A stretch of 11,114 nt of DNA from JBDTMT01 sp033764095 (GTDB lineage Bacteria > Desulfobacterota > Binatia > HRBIN30 > CADEER01). The stretch spans positions 1 through 11,114 of the forward strand of contig JANRJF010000284.1 of assembly GCA_033764095.1 (NCBI GenBank), given 5' to 3'. Both the position numbers and the translations under genes were made by a program. Below the pieces are notes generated by a model, which was not told where the DNA came from, did not search any database, and saw nothing but the letters and a program-made list of their open reading frames with translations. Positions within the stretch are counted from its first letter, which is position 1. Each line of letters opens with the position of its first letter. Shown here one piece after another: positions 1 to 7,019 of this stretch.

Positions 1-733
1 GGTGATCGGCGGTCTCGCCGAGAATGCCCTGCGCCAGCGCCTCGGCCTCGACCGCATGGCGGAAGTCGCTCTCGGCGGCACGCTCCAGCAGCCCGCGCGC
101 CTGGCGCACCGCGTGGGGCGACAGCGCCGCGATCTGCGCCGCGACGGCGCGCGCGCGGCCGGCGAGCTCGGCGGCCGGCACCACTTCGCTGACCAGGCCG
201 AGGCGCAGCGCGGTGGCGGCGTCGGCGGGCTCGGCGGTGAGGCACAGGCGCTGCGCGTTGGCGAGGCCGACGCGGCGCGGCAGCAGCCAGGTGCAGCCGG
301 AGTCGGGAATGAAGCCGACCTTGGTGAAGCTGAAGGCGAAGCGGGCGGTGTCGGCGGCGATGGCGAAGTCGGCGGCCAGCACGAACGCGCAGGCCATGCC
401 GGCGACGACGCCGTTGACCGCCGCCAGCATCGGCTTCTCGCGGCGCAAGAGCCGCTCGGTCACCTCGCCGCCGTGCAGCGTGCGTTGGCGCCCGACCAGC
501 GCGCTGCGCCCGAGCCGGCCGGGCTCGCTCATGCGCTTGATGTCGGCGCCGGCCGAGAAGGCGCGTCCGGCGCCGGTCAGCACGATCACCCGCACCGCGT
601 CGTCCGCTTCCGCCTGGTCGATCAGCTGCGGCAGCCGGTCGTTCATTTCCGGCAGCAGCGCGTTCATCTGCTCGGGGCGATTGAACGTGATCGTCGCGAT
701 ACCGTCGGCGGATTCGTAGAGAATGTGATCCAT
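1..733 (-). CDS. Crotonase-fold enoyl-CoA hydratase/isomerase, PaaG-like (3' end cut by window edge)
   Basis: The ATG lies at 733-731 and the frame stays open to the left edge, giving 244 residues. About 15-20 residues of the usual ~260 are missing, including the normal C-terminal EKR-P-F tail. Crotonase hallmarks are visible: the first oxyanion segment SAGADIK (60-66), VNGVVAG (106-112) and the helix-capping VGFIPDSG (139-146). Aligned by eye to rat mitochondrial enoyl-CoA hydratase, both catalytic glutamates (Glu144 and Glu164) are replaced, by Ala116 and Phe136. An aspartate (Asp144, in IPDSG) sits where PaaG-type isomerases carry their catalytic Asp. The protein is therefore more likely an isomerase or other crotonase than a classical hydratase. 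It is probably the last gene of the minus-strand run after ligase 1. No Shine-Dalgarno is visible, because the start abuts the palindrome at 735-849. Family is certain, substrate unknown. Confidence 0.9.
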   Translation of the reverse strand, partial: MDHILYESADGIATITFNRPEQMNALLPEMNDRLPQLIDQAEADDAVRVIVLTGAGRAFSAGADIKRMSEPGRLGRSALVGRQRTLHGGEVTERLLRREKPMLAAVNGVVAGMACAFVLAADFAIAADTARFAFSFTKVGFIPDSGCTWLLPRRVGLANAQRLCLTAEPADAATALRLGLVSEVVPAAELAGRARAVAAQIAALSPHAVRQARGLLERAAESDFRHAVEAEALAQGILGETADH

Positions 734-734
734 A

Positions 735-849
735 GTCGGGTTGTTAAGTTGTCAGGTTGTCGGTTGTTAGGTCGGAGGTCGCGAGGTCGGGGTCGTCGGT
801 CTTTGTTCTGACCTAACCACCAACAACCTAACGACTAACAACCTACGAC
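735..849. repeat. Imperfect inverted repeat filling the ligase 1/crotonase spacer
   Basis: The left arm (735-773) and the reverse complement of the right arm (810-849) share the blocks gtcg, ggttgtta, aggttgt and gttaggtc with two short divergent patches, roughly 80 percent identity by eye. The loop is 36 bases. Both arms are made of degenerate 8-base units such as gttgttaa, gttgtcag and gttgtcgg. The right arm contains the TAG stop of ligase 1 (845-843) and the left arm ends one base before the ATG of the crotonase (733). No mobile gene or target-site duplication is visible. Confidence 0.75.
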
Positions 850-2462
850 GCGTCCGAGCCAAAACGCTCCTTCAACACTCCCGTCATCACCTTGTTCGCG
901 GCGTTGCGCGGCAGCTGCTCGACGAACTCGACGCGGCGCGGTTTCTTGAAGCCGGCGAGGCGGGCGGCGGCGAAGGCGGCGACGGCGTCGGCGTCGAGTC
1001 GGGTGCCCGGGCGGCGCACGACGATGGCGGTCACCTGTTCGCCCCATTTCGGGTGCGGCGTGCCGATGACGGCGACGTCGTCGATGTCGGGGTGGGCGCG
1101 CAGCGCGTCCTCGACCTCGACCGGCGAGACGTTCTCGCCGCCGGTGATGATCAGGTCCTTCATGCGGCCGGTGATGTAGACGTAGCCGTCGGCGTCCTGG
1201 CGGCCGCGGTCGCCGGTGTGCAGCCAGCCGTCGCGCACCGCCGCGGCACTGGCGGCGCGGTCGCGGTAGTAGCCGCTCATCACCGTCGGGCCGCCGACGA
1301 CGATCTCGCCCTCTTCGTCGACCGCGGCGCGCCGGCCGTCGGCGTGCTGGATGGCGACGACGAGGTACGGGTTCGGCGCGCCGACCGTGCCGGGGCGGTC
1401 GAAGACGCTGGTGCCGCGCGCCATGGTGACGCCGTCGGTCGATTCGGTCTGGCCGTAGGCCTCGATGATCTCGGCGCCGGCGAAGCAGGCGGCGAGCTCG
1501 CGCTTGGCGCTCATCGGCGTCGGCGCACCGCCGACGCTCACCTTGGCCACCGTGCGGCGCACCCCGGCGGGGACGGCGCCGCCGGCGATGACGTCGAAGA
1601 CCATGCCGCCGATCAGCGGCAGGTCGGTGACGCCGAAGCGCTCGACCGCCTCGAACAGCGCCGGGAGATCGAAGCGCTCGAGCAGCACGGTGGTCGCGCC
1701 GCTCAGCACGCGGCAGAGCAGGTGCGAGACCAGCACCGGCGTGTGGCTGAGCGGGCTGATGCTGGCGCCGACCGAGGCGGCGCTGTCGCCGCGCGCGGCG
1801 GCGCAGGCCGCCGCCGCCCACAGCAGATTGCCGTGCGGCAGCATGACGCCCTTCGGCGCGCCGGTGGTGCCGGAGGTGTAGGCGAGCACGGCGAGGTCGG
1901 TCGGGCGCGGTGCGCGCGGCGGTACGACGCGCGCCAGGGTGCGGCGCGCGATGCGCGGGCGCAGCGGCAGCTCGGGCTCGACGGCGAACAGCGGCAGGCC
2001 GGCGTCGATGGCGGCGCCGCGTGCCACCTCGGCGCGCGCCGCATCGCACAGCAGCGCGCTGGCGCGCGCATGCGCCAGCAGCAGCGCCGTCTCGCCGGCC
2101 GTCGCGCGGACCGCGATCGGCACCACCGTCGCGCCGAGCCCCCACAGCGCGTAGTTGGCGGCGACCAGCGCCGGCTCGTTGCCGGCCATCAGGCCGACGC
2201 GTTGGCCGGCGCCGACGCCGCGCGCTGCCAGCCAGGTCGCCAGCTCGTCGACCGCCGCGGCGAGCTCGCCGTAGGTGATGTGGCGATCGCGGAAGACGAT
2301 GCCGCCGCGCGCGCCGCGACGTTGCGCCTGCAGGCGCAGGAACGCCGGCGTGGTCGGCAGCAACATGGCCGGCGGCGTGCCGTCGCCGCCGCCGGTGCGG
2401 CGCGGCGCGCGGCGACTGATGCGCAGCGTCGTGCCGGTGCTGGCGCGTGCCGGCCGCGGCAT
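843..2462 (-). CDS. AMP-binding acyl-CoA synthetase (ligase 1)
   Basis: This is a 539-residue ANL-superfamily adenylating enzyme. It is predicted to form an acyl-AMP and then an acyl-CoA thioester in the cytoplasm. Visible motifs are the phosphate loop YTSGTTGAPKG (195-205), AYGQTES (335-341), the A7/A8 region with GWLHTGDRG and GRMKDLIITGGENV (432-445), and the C-terminal catalytic lysine K524 in NAANKVM. The lysine motif reads NK rather than the common GK. The start at 2462 has a weak GGAG 11 bases upstream (2474-2477) and gives an Arg/Pro-rich 32-residue extension. The ATG at 2366 (Met33, before LLPTTPAF) fits the family length better but has no Shine-Dalgarno. It follows the binding-protein gene by 31 bases, so the two are probably co-transcribed. 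The acid substrate cannot be read from sequence; the medium-chain/FadD or aromatic-acid classes are both possible. Confidence 0.92.
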   Translation of the reverse strand: MPRPARASTGTTLRISRRAPRRTGGGDGTPPAMLLPTTPAFLRLQAQRRGARGGIVFRDRHITYGELAAAVDELATWLAARGVGAGQRVGLMAGNEPALVAANYALWGLGATVVPIAVRATAGETALLLAHARASALLCDAARAEVARGAAIDAGLPLFAVEPELPLRPRIARRTLARVVPPRAPRPTDLAVLAYTSGTTGAPKGVMLPHGNLLWAAAACAAARGDSAASVGASISPLSHTPVLVSHLLCRVLSGATTVLLERFDLPALFEAVERFGVTDLPLIGGMVFDVIAGGAVPAGVRRTVAKVSVGGAPTPMSAKRELAACFAGAEIIEAYGQTESTDGVTMARGTSVFDRPGTVGAPNPYLVVAIQHADGRRAAVDEEGEIVVGGPTVMSGYYRDRAASAAAVRDGWLHTGDRGRQDADGYVYITGRMKDLIITGGENVSPVEVEDALRAHPDIDDVAVIGTPHPKWGEQVTAIVVRRPGTRLDADAVAAFAAARLAGFKKPRRVEFVEQLPRNAANKVMTGVLKERFGSDAS

Positions 2463-2493
2463 CAGCGGGTGCGCTCCGTTGCGATGTGCCGCA

Positions 2494-3579
2494 TCACGGC
2501 TCGTACAGCTCGACGAACACCGTCCGCCCGCCCTCGATCTTGCGGATCAGTAGCCAGTCGCCCTTGTAGGCTTTGTGGTCGTAGGGGCCGAGCGACATGT
2601 GGGTGCGCGGTCCGCCGTTCACCGCCGGCACCATGCGCACCTTCTCCAGGCCGTCCTTGATGCCGTGCGGCGTCAGCAGGTTGGCGCGCGCGATGCCCTC
2701 GGCGAGCAGCCGCGCCGTGTCGTAGCTGAGCGCGATGACGGTGTGCTCCTTGGTGCTGCCGGTGGCGGCCTTGAAGCGCGTCAGCATCGGCTGCAGGCGC
2801 GGGTTGTCCTCGCAGATCTGGTCGATGCCGTACCAGCCCTCCAGCGCCGCCATCCACTCGGGCTTGGCGTAACAGAACTGGAAGGCGGTGGTCATGATGC
2901 GCGGCGGGCTCCAGCCGAGGCGCGCGAACATCGGCGCCATCAGGATGGTCGGGTAGCCGTAGCCCATGTACGCCAGACAGTCGGGGCGCTGATCGCGGAT
3001 CTTGCGCAGCGTCGCCTCGAGATCGTCGGGGATCTGCGTGGTGTACGCCTCGATCAGGATGTCGAGCCCTGCGCGCGCCGCGTAGGTGCGGAAGGCGGTG
3101 GCGTACTCGATGCCGCCGGGGCTGATCTCGTGGATCATGCCGACCGTCTTGTGGCCCTGGCGGCGAATCCAGGTCGCCATCAGTGCTGCCTCTTCGGCGA
3201 GGCCGCCGTTGCCGAGGTTGAAGCAGTACTCGCCGAAGTAGCGATCGGTGCCGGTCCAGGTCACCGCCGGCACGCCGAGCTGGTTGATCACCGGCGCCAG
3301 CGCCAGCGAGTTGTCGGTGATCAGCGGCCCGATCGTGCACAGTACGCCGGCATCGACCAGGCGGCGATAGCCGTCGATGGCGTTCTTCGCCTCCAGGCGC
3401 GGCAGGCCGATCGCCTCCTCGACCACCAACTCGACCGGCCGCGTGATGACGCGCTGCTCCAGCGCCTCGTCGAAGGCGAAGCGCAACGTGGCGAGAAAGT
3501 CCGCCTTGGTGCCCATGTCCATGTCGATGAGCACCCCGACCTTGATCGGCGCGAAGCTGTAGCCGTGCGGTGTCGTCAT
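2494..3579 (-). CDS. Signal-less ABC-type (LivK/Peripla_BP_6-like) substrate-binding protein
   Basis: This 361-residue protein has the type-1 periplasmic-binding-protein fold. The first strand is PIKVGVLID (11-19), then a helix with the pattern FAFDEAL, then CTIGPLITDNSLALAPVINQLGVPAVTW (81-108), the usual ligand-pocket and hinge segment of LivK/AmiC relatives. The second domain starts near KTVGMIHE (144-151). There is no signal peptide or lipobox: strand 1 begins at residue 11, and an in-frame TGA lies just two codons before the ATG, so no longer N-terminus exists. No LivHMGF permease or ATPase genes are in the window. By analogy with AmiC, a cytoplasmic PBP1-fold regulator, the product may be a cytosolic ligand sensor. 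It lies between ligase 2 and ligase 1 on the same strand. No Shine-Dalgarno is visible; a T-rich tract precedes the ATG. Fold assignment is firm, role is inferred. Confidence 0.88.
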   Translation of the reverse strand: MTTPHGYSFAPIKVGVLIDMDMGTKADFLATLRFAFDEALEQRVITRPVELVVEEAIGLPRLEAKNAIDGYRRLVDAGVLCTIGPLITDNSLALAPVINQLGVPAVTWTGTDRYFGEYCFNLGNGGLAEEAALMATWIRRQGHKTVGMIHEISPGGIEYATAFRTYAARAGLDILIEAYTTQIPDDLEATLRKIRDQRPDCLAYMGYGYPTILMAPMFARLGWSPPRIMTTAFQFCYAKPEWMAALEGWYGIDQICEDNPRLQPMLTRFKAATGSTKEHTVIALSYDTARLLAEGIARANLLTPHGIKDGLEKVRMVPAVNGGPRTHMSLGPYDHKAYKGDWLLIRKIEGGRTVFVELYEP

Positions 3580-3587
3580 TGTTCAGG

Positions 3588-3702
3588 AAAGAAAAAAGCA
3601 ACCACAGATGAACACGGATGAACACGGATAGGGGATTCAGAAAACAAAAGCTCTGAAGTCTTCTCCAACCATCTGTGTTTATCTGTGTTCATCTGTGGTT
3701 GC
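3588..3702 (-). terminator. Intrinsic-terminator-like hairpin plus T tract after ligase 2
   Basis: Read on the minus strand, the 32-base stem of the palindrome is followed at once by TTTTTTCTTT (3597-3588), the arrangement of a Rho-independent terminator, although the stem is far longer and less GC-rich than typical. It lies 10 bases after the ligase 2 stop. The T tract ends only 8 bases before the binding-protein ATG, so termination here would uncouple ligase 2 from the downstream genes or act as an attenuator. No downstream promoter is visible. The T tract could be chance. Confidence 0.35.
3598..3702. repeat. Long inverted repeat with 10-base tandem units, between ligase 2 and binding protein
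   Basis: The 32-base arms at 3598-3629 and 3671-3702 match at 29 of 32 positions. The three differences would be G-U pairs in plus-strand RNA but C-A mismatches in minus-strand RNA. Each arm is a run of about 10-base units: cacagatgaa, cacggatgaa and cacggata. The 41-base loop contains a second 6-base stem, ttcaga (3636-3641) with tctgaa (3652-3657). The element fills the spacer between the ligase 2 stop (3712) and the binding-protein start (3579), and it is much richer in A/T than its neighbours. Confidence 0.85.
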
Positions 3703-3711
3703 GTTCCTTCT

Positions 3712-5403
3712 TCACTCTTCCAGCCGGTCGGCGTAGCCGGCGGCGGTGAAGCGGGCGCGCAGTGCGTCGAGGTCGGCGGGGGTGAACGGGCGGAAGGTGT
3801 CGGCGCCGCGCGGGCGCCAGAAGAGCGGGTCGGTGACGCGGTCGAGCAGGAACTTCTCGCGTCGCAGGTTGCGCTTGAGGATCTTGTTGGTGGCGGTGCT
3901 GGCGATCTCGCGGCCGACGCGCAGGAAGGTGGGGCGCCATCGCGGCGGCAGGTCGGCACGGTCGAGGAAGGCGGTGAAGCGCTCGGCATCGAACTGCGCG
4001 CCGTCCTGTAGCAGCAGCGCCGCCATCACCTGATCGCCGGCTTCGGGGTCGGGCACGCCGTAGACGCTGGCCAGCATGACATCGGGATACTGGGCGAGCG
4101 CCTCCTCGATCGGGCGGGCGAGGAAGTTCTCGCCGCCGACGCGGATCCACTCGGCATCGCGGCCGGCAAAATAGATGTAGCCGTCGGCGTCGGCGTAGCC
4201 GAGGTCGCCGGTGTGGAACCAGCCGTCGCGCGTACGCTCGGCGGTCGCGGCAGCGTCCTTGTAGTAGCCCTCGAAGAGGAACTTGCCGGTGGTGTTGACG
4301 ATCTCGCCGGTCGCCTCCTCGGCATTGAGCAGCCGGCCGTCGGAGTCGAAGCGCGCCGGCGGGCACTCGCGGCCGTCCTCGGCGAGGATCTTCACGCCCG
4401 GCGCGCGCCCCAGGCTGCGCGCCGGATCCTCGGCGGTGCGCGAGAAGCCGACGCCGACCTCGCTGGCGCCGTAGCCGTCGATCACCTGGCAACCGAAACG
4501 CTCGCCGAACGCGGCGATGAACTGGCGCGGCGCCTCGTTGCCGTAGGCGAGGCGCAGCGGGTTGTGCGCGTCGTCCGGCCGCGCCGGCGTGTCCATGATG
4601 TAGGCGAGCGGGTTGCCGACGTAGTTGAACAACGTCGCGCCGTAGCGGCGCACGTCGGCGAGGAACTGCGTCTTGCTGAAGCGGCGCGCCAGCGCCAGGC
4701 CGCCGCCGGCGATCAGCGGCGGGGCGAGGGCGAGGATCTGCGCGTTGGCGTGGTAGAGCGGCATGGCGCAGTACACGATGTCGTCCACCGTGCAGTGGCA
4801 CATGTACATGTTGGCGCCGAAGCCGAGCATCATCAGGCGGCCCTGGCTGTTCAACACCCCCTTCGGCGCCTTGGTGGTGCCGGAGGTGAACACCAGCATC
4901 AGCAGCGTCGACGAGTCGACCGCGACCTCCGGGTCGTCCGCCCCGACCGCCGCGAGCGCGGCGGGCAGCGAGGCCTCGGGGTCGTCGGCGAGCAGCACCG
5001 GCAGGCGCTCGCCGATCGCCTCGCGCAGCTGCTCGGCGTAGCGCGCCTCGCTGAGCACCAGCTGGCAGTCGGCGTACTCGATGTCGCGCGCCAGCGCGCT
5101 GCCCGTGCGGGTCGGGTTGAGGCCGACCAGCGCCGCGCCGGCGAGCGCGCAGCCGAGCTCGGCGAAGACGAACTCCGGCAGGTTGTCCATCAGCACGCCG
5201 ACGTGGAACGGGCCGGCACCGCGCCGCGCCAGGAAGAGGTTCGCGTAGCGACACGCCTCGGCGTAGGTCTCGGCGAAGGTCCACTGCCGGTCGGGAGTGC
5301 GCACGAACACGCGCGCCGGGCTGTCGACCGCGCGGGCGCGGATCGCCGCGGCGACGGTCGCCGGCGGCGCGCTGGTATCGGGCATCGTGTTCGCGTCCGG
5401 CAT
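3712..5403 (-). CDS. AMP-binding acyl-CoA synthetase, FATP/FadD17-like (ligase 2)
   Basis: This is a 563-residue ANL-family acyl-CoA ligase. Motifs are the phosphate loop TSGTTKAPKG (173-182), MPLYHANAQ (214-222), YGASE (311-315), GWFHTGDLGY (394-403), GRDAEWIRVGGENF (414-427) and the catalytic lysine K507 in TATNKILKRNLR. The WIRVGGENF segment and the extra C-terminal ~45 residues (FWRPRGADTFRPFTPADLDAL...) are typical of the very-long-chain/FATP/FadD17 branch, so bulky lipid, steroid-like or long-chain acids are plausible substrates. Two starts compete. The ATG at 5403 was chosen. An in-frame TTG at 5415 gives four more residues and has AGGG (5425-5422) at a 6-base spacing, so it may be the true start. 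The gene is divergent from the PAS gene and is the first of the minus-strand run ending at the left edge. Confidence 0.92.
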   Translation of the reverse strand: MPDANTMPDTSAPPATVAAAIRARAVDSPARVFVRTPDRQWTFAETYAEACRYANLFLARRGAGPFHVGVLMDNLPEFVFAELGCALAGAALVGLNPTRTGSALARDIEYADCQLVLSEARYAEQLREAIGERLPVLLADDPEASLPAALAAVGADDPEVAVDSSTLLMLVFTSGTTKAPKGVLNSQGRLMMLGFGANMYMCHCTVDDIVYCAMPLYHANAQILALAPPLIAGGGLALARRFSKTQFLADVRRYGATLFNYVGNPLAYIMDTPARPDDAHNPLRLAYGNEAPRQFIAAFGERFGCQVIDGYGASEVGVGFSRTAEDPARSLGRAPGVKILAEDGRECPPARFDSDGRLLNAEEATGEIVNTTGKFLFEGYYKDAAATAERTRDGWFHTGDLGYADADGYIYFAGRDAEWIRVGGENFLARPIEEALAQYPDVMLASVYGVPDPEAGDQVMAALLLQDGAQFDAERFTAFLDRADLPPRWRPTFLRVGREIASTATNKILKRNLRREKFLLDRVTDPLFWRPRGADTFRPFTPADLDALRARFTAAGYADRLEE

Positions 5404-5585
5404 CGCGGCTAACAACTGTTACCCTGAGGTCAGACGCTCGTAACGCGTTCCGCCCTGGCGCACAAACGCTCGCGCCGCGGGCCGCTGGCAGCGGTTGGAG
5501 GAGGGGTTGGCTGCTCCGGCCAGCGGCGATCGTTGCGCAGGTCGGCTGGCTCCCCTTCGGCGCGGCGTAGTGCGATCATCGGGTC
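5404..5585. promoter_or_regulatory. Divergent intergenic region between ligase 2 and the PAS gene
   Basis: Start codons point outward on both sides, so this spacer should hold promoters for both genes. No convincing -35/-10 pair could be read. It contains one perfect small hairpin, CCGCT-GGC-AGCGG (5482-5494), and several G-rich runs. Unlike the other spacers it has no long palindrome. Regulatory function is inferred only from the gene arrangement. Confidence 0.35.
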
Positions 5586-6059
5586 GTGACAGAGGTGGAG
5601 CCAACCGACCGCGATACGGCGGATCTCGTGTGGGACTGGGAGCACTGGGCCGGGGCGCTGCTGGTGCGGAGCCCGGACGCCATCATCGTCGCCGATCGCG
5701 CCGGGGTGATCCGCTTGTGGAACCAGGCCGCGACCACGTTGTTCGGTCATTCGGAGCGGGAGGCGGTCGGCGCGTCGCTCGACCTCATCATCCCGGAAGC
5801 GATGCGGTCGCGGCACTGGGCCGGCTACGACGCGGTCATGCACAGCGGCACCACCCGCTACGGCAGCGAGCTGCTCAAGGTTCCCGCCCTGCACCGCGAC
5901 GGACACCGGTTGTCGCTGGAGTTTCGCGTCGCGCTGCTGTTCGACGCACACGGCGGCGTGGCCGGCGTCGCCGCCTATCTGCGCGATGCCACGGCCGCAT
6001 TCAACGAGCGCCGGCAGTTGCTGGCGCGGCTCGCCGAGCTCGAACGCAAGCCCTCGTAG
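5586..6059 (+). CDS. Solitary PAS-domain (S-box) protein
   Basis: This 157-residue protein has a GTG start and one PAS domain spanning about residues 22-136. It begins SPDAIIVADRAGVIRLWNQAATTLFGHSEREAVG (PAS core, 29-62), continues with LIIPEAMRSRHWAGYDAVM (67-85) and KVPALHRDGHRLSLEFRVALLFD (98-120), and ends with a PAC-like strand and a short C-terminal helix. There is no kinase, GGDEF, HTH or other output domain, so it must act through a partner or only bind ligand. His77 lies where FixL and EcDOS carry the proximal haem ligand, with the conserved RDG motif at the expected distance (Asp105, +28). The FixL distal Arg position is Leu97. Haem binding is therefore possible but unproven. No clear Shine-Dalgarno precedes the GTG, and no upstream in-frame ATG was seen. 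The next gene begins 53 bases downstream on the same strand. Confidence 0.8.
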   Translation: MTEVEPTDRDTADLVWDWEHWAGALLVRSPDAIIVADRAGVIRLWNQAATTLFGHSEREAVGASLDLIIPEAMRSRHWAGYDAVMHSGTTRYGSELLKVPALHRDGHRLSLEFRVALLFDAHGGVAGVAAYLRDATAAFNERRQLLARLAELERKPS

Positions 6060-6112
6060 CGGGCGACGCGCAGAGTTGACATCGCGCGCCGCTTCTCCGA
6101 TCAGCTGCGCGC

Positions 6113-6796
6113 ATGCTCTACCTGCACGAGATCATCGACATCGTCGGCACCGGTCAGGAGTCCTATCTCAAGACGGTCGGCGAGCGCGGACGCCACTCGG
6201 AGGCCAACCACATCTCGCGCCTGATGGGCACCTGGAAGGTGATCGGCAGCACCAATCGGTGGCCGCGCGTCGTCAACCTGTGGGAGCACGACGGGTGGGC
6301 GCACTGGGCCGAGACGCTGGAGCGCCAGTTCCTGCCCGGCAAGGTGGATGCGGCGCTGGCGCCGTGGTGGGCGAAGGCGACCGAATGGCGCAGCGGCGGC
6401 TTCGATCGCATCCTCGAGCCCGCGTCGTTCAGCCCGACGCGCGACGCGCTGCGTGCCTCGGGGCTGCGCGCCTGGGTGTGCGTGCAGACGATCGTGCGGG
6501 CGCGGCGCGGTATGGCGGCGGCGTATCTGGACGCGGTCGGTGAGGAATTGAGCGGCTTGCTGGGCGAGCGCGGCGCGACTCTGATGGGGGCCTACACGGC
6601 GTCCATGCGCTCGGACGAAGTGCTCATTCTGTGGGCAGCGCCGGATTTCCGCCATCTCTGCGCGCTGGTGGGAGGCTGGGACGGCGATCCGGCGCTGCAT
6701 CGCTGGCGGCTGCGCTCGGAATCGCTGCGCGAGGAGGCGGAGACGATGTGGCTGGTGCCGTCGGAGGACTGCTTCTTCCATCCCAACGGCAGGTAG
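6113..6796 (+). CDS. NIPSNAP-like/dimeric alpha-beta barrel hypothetical protein, two domains
   Basis: This 227-residue protein appears to be two similar halves. Residues 1-95 begin MLYLHEIIDIVGTGQESYLKTVGE. Residues ~115-220 begin LRAWVCVQTIVRARRGMAAAYLDAVGE and include a central strand DEVLILWAAPDFRHL. In each half, a beta strand followed by a long helix and a strand-helix return is the pattern of ferredoxin-like alpha/beta barrel families such as NIPSNAP. Only the pattern is recognised; no catalytic residues are known, and molecular function is not assignable. There is no signal peptide or transmembrane segment. The ATG at 6113 has no Shine-Dalgarno. It lies 53 bases after the PAS gene and could be co-transcribed with it. 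The gene is followed by the hairpin-rich spacer at 6797-7019. Confidence 0.75.
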   Translation: MLYLHEIIDIVGTGQESYLKTVGERGRHSEANHISRLMGTWKVIGSTNRWPRVVNLWEHDGWAHWAETLERQFLPGKVDAALAPWWAKATEWRSGGFDRILEPASFSPTRDALRASGLRAWVCVQTIVRARRGMAAAYLDAVGEELSGLLGERGATLMGAYTASMRSDEVLILWAAPDFRHLCALVGGWDGDPALHRWRLRSESLREEAETMWLVPSEDCFFHPNGR

Positions 6797-6804
6797 CGGC
6801 CGTT

Positions 6805-6950
6805 TTCCTGCCCCAAAAGAGGAACCGGCAGCCAGGGGGGCTGGCTGCCGGCACTCGGGGGAGGAGGGGCGCGAGCGGCGTTGTGCCGCTACTGCGCCGT
6901 AGCTTGCGGAGGGGGGTCCGCATCTCGCTACTGCCCCTTCAGACGGGGGC
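6805..6950 (+). other. Row of hairpins in the 223-base spacer before the Nudix gene
   Basis: The spacer 6797-7019 has no credible ORF but several consecutive stem-loops: TTCCT/AGGAA (6805-6809 with 6820-6824), a perfect 11-base stem CCGGCAGCCAG/CTGGCTGCCGG with a GGGGG loop (6825-6851), AGCGGC/GCCGCT (6874-6890), TGCGGA/TCCGCA with a six-G loop (6905-6922), and GCCCC/GGGGC (6933-6950). The strongest, at 6825-6851, could help end transcription after the NIPSNAP-like gene but lacks a T tract. The row could also be a structured 5' leader for the Nudix gene or a small RNA. No known RNA family was recognised. Confidence 0.45.
6825..6851 (+). terminator. Perfect 11-bp hairpin downstream of the NIPSNAP-like gene
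   Basis: The stem CCGGCAGCCAG pairs perfectly with CTGGCTGCCGG around a five-G loop, 28 bases after the NIPSNAP-like stop codon. The stability and position suit a transcription end, but the bases that follow (cactcgggg) contain no T run, so it is not a standard intrinsic terminator. Confidence 0.35.
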
Positions 6951-7019
6951 GGTCAGGATTCATTCGAAAGATTTTTCTCCGCCCTGGCCTCACGGCGATT
7001 CCTGTTGTTATTGAGGCAC

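Noticed and set aside
1053..2660. Long plus-strand open frame (535 codons) opposite ligase 1
   Set aside because: It is antisense to a motif-complete ligase and encodes Arg/Ala/Gly-rich low-complexity sequence, the usual shadow in very GC-rich DNA.
2575..3621. Plus-strand frame opposite the binding protein
   Set aside because: No motifs, runs into the palindrome, and the opposite strand carries a clear PBP1-fold protein.
4213..5412. Plus-strand open frame of about 400 codons opposite ligase 2
   Set aside because: Antisense shadow of ligase 2 with no recognisable domain and repetitive Ala/Arg/Val composition.
5419..5951. Minus-strand frames opposite the PAS gene
   Set aside because: Low-complexity Arg/Pro translations with no domain; the plus strand carries a clear PAS S-box.
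6076..6104. Promoter with a perfect -35 TTGACA (6076-6081) before the NIPSNAP-like gene
   Set aside because: At a 17-base spacing the -10 is gatcag, only three of six matches, and it would place the start of transcription at the ATG. A leaderless transcript is possible but evidence is too thin.
6797..7019. tRNA or known riboswitch in the hairpin-rich spacer
   Set aside because: No T-loop GGTTCGAATCC-type motif, no CCA end and no riboswitch consensus could be recognised.
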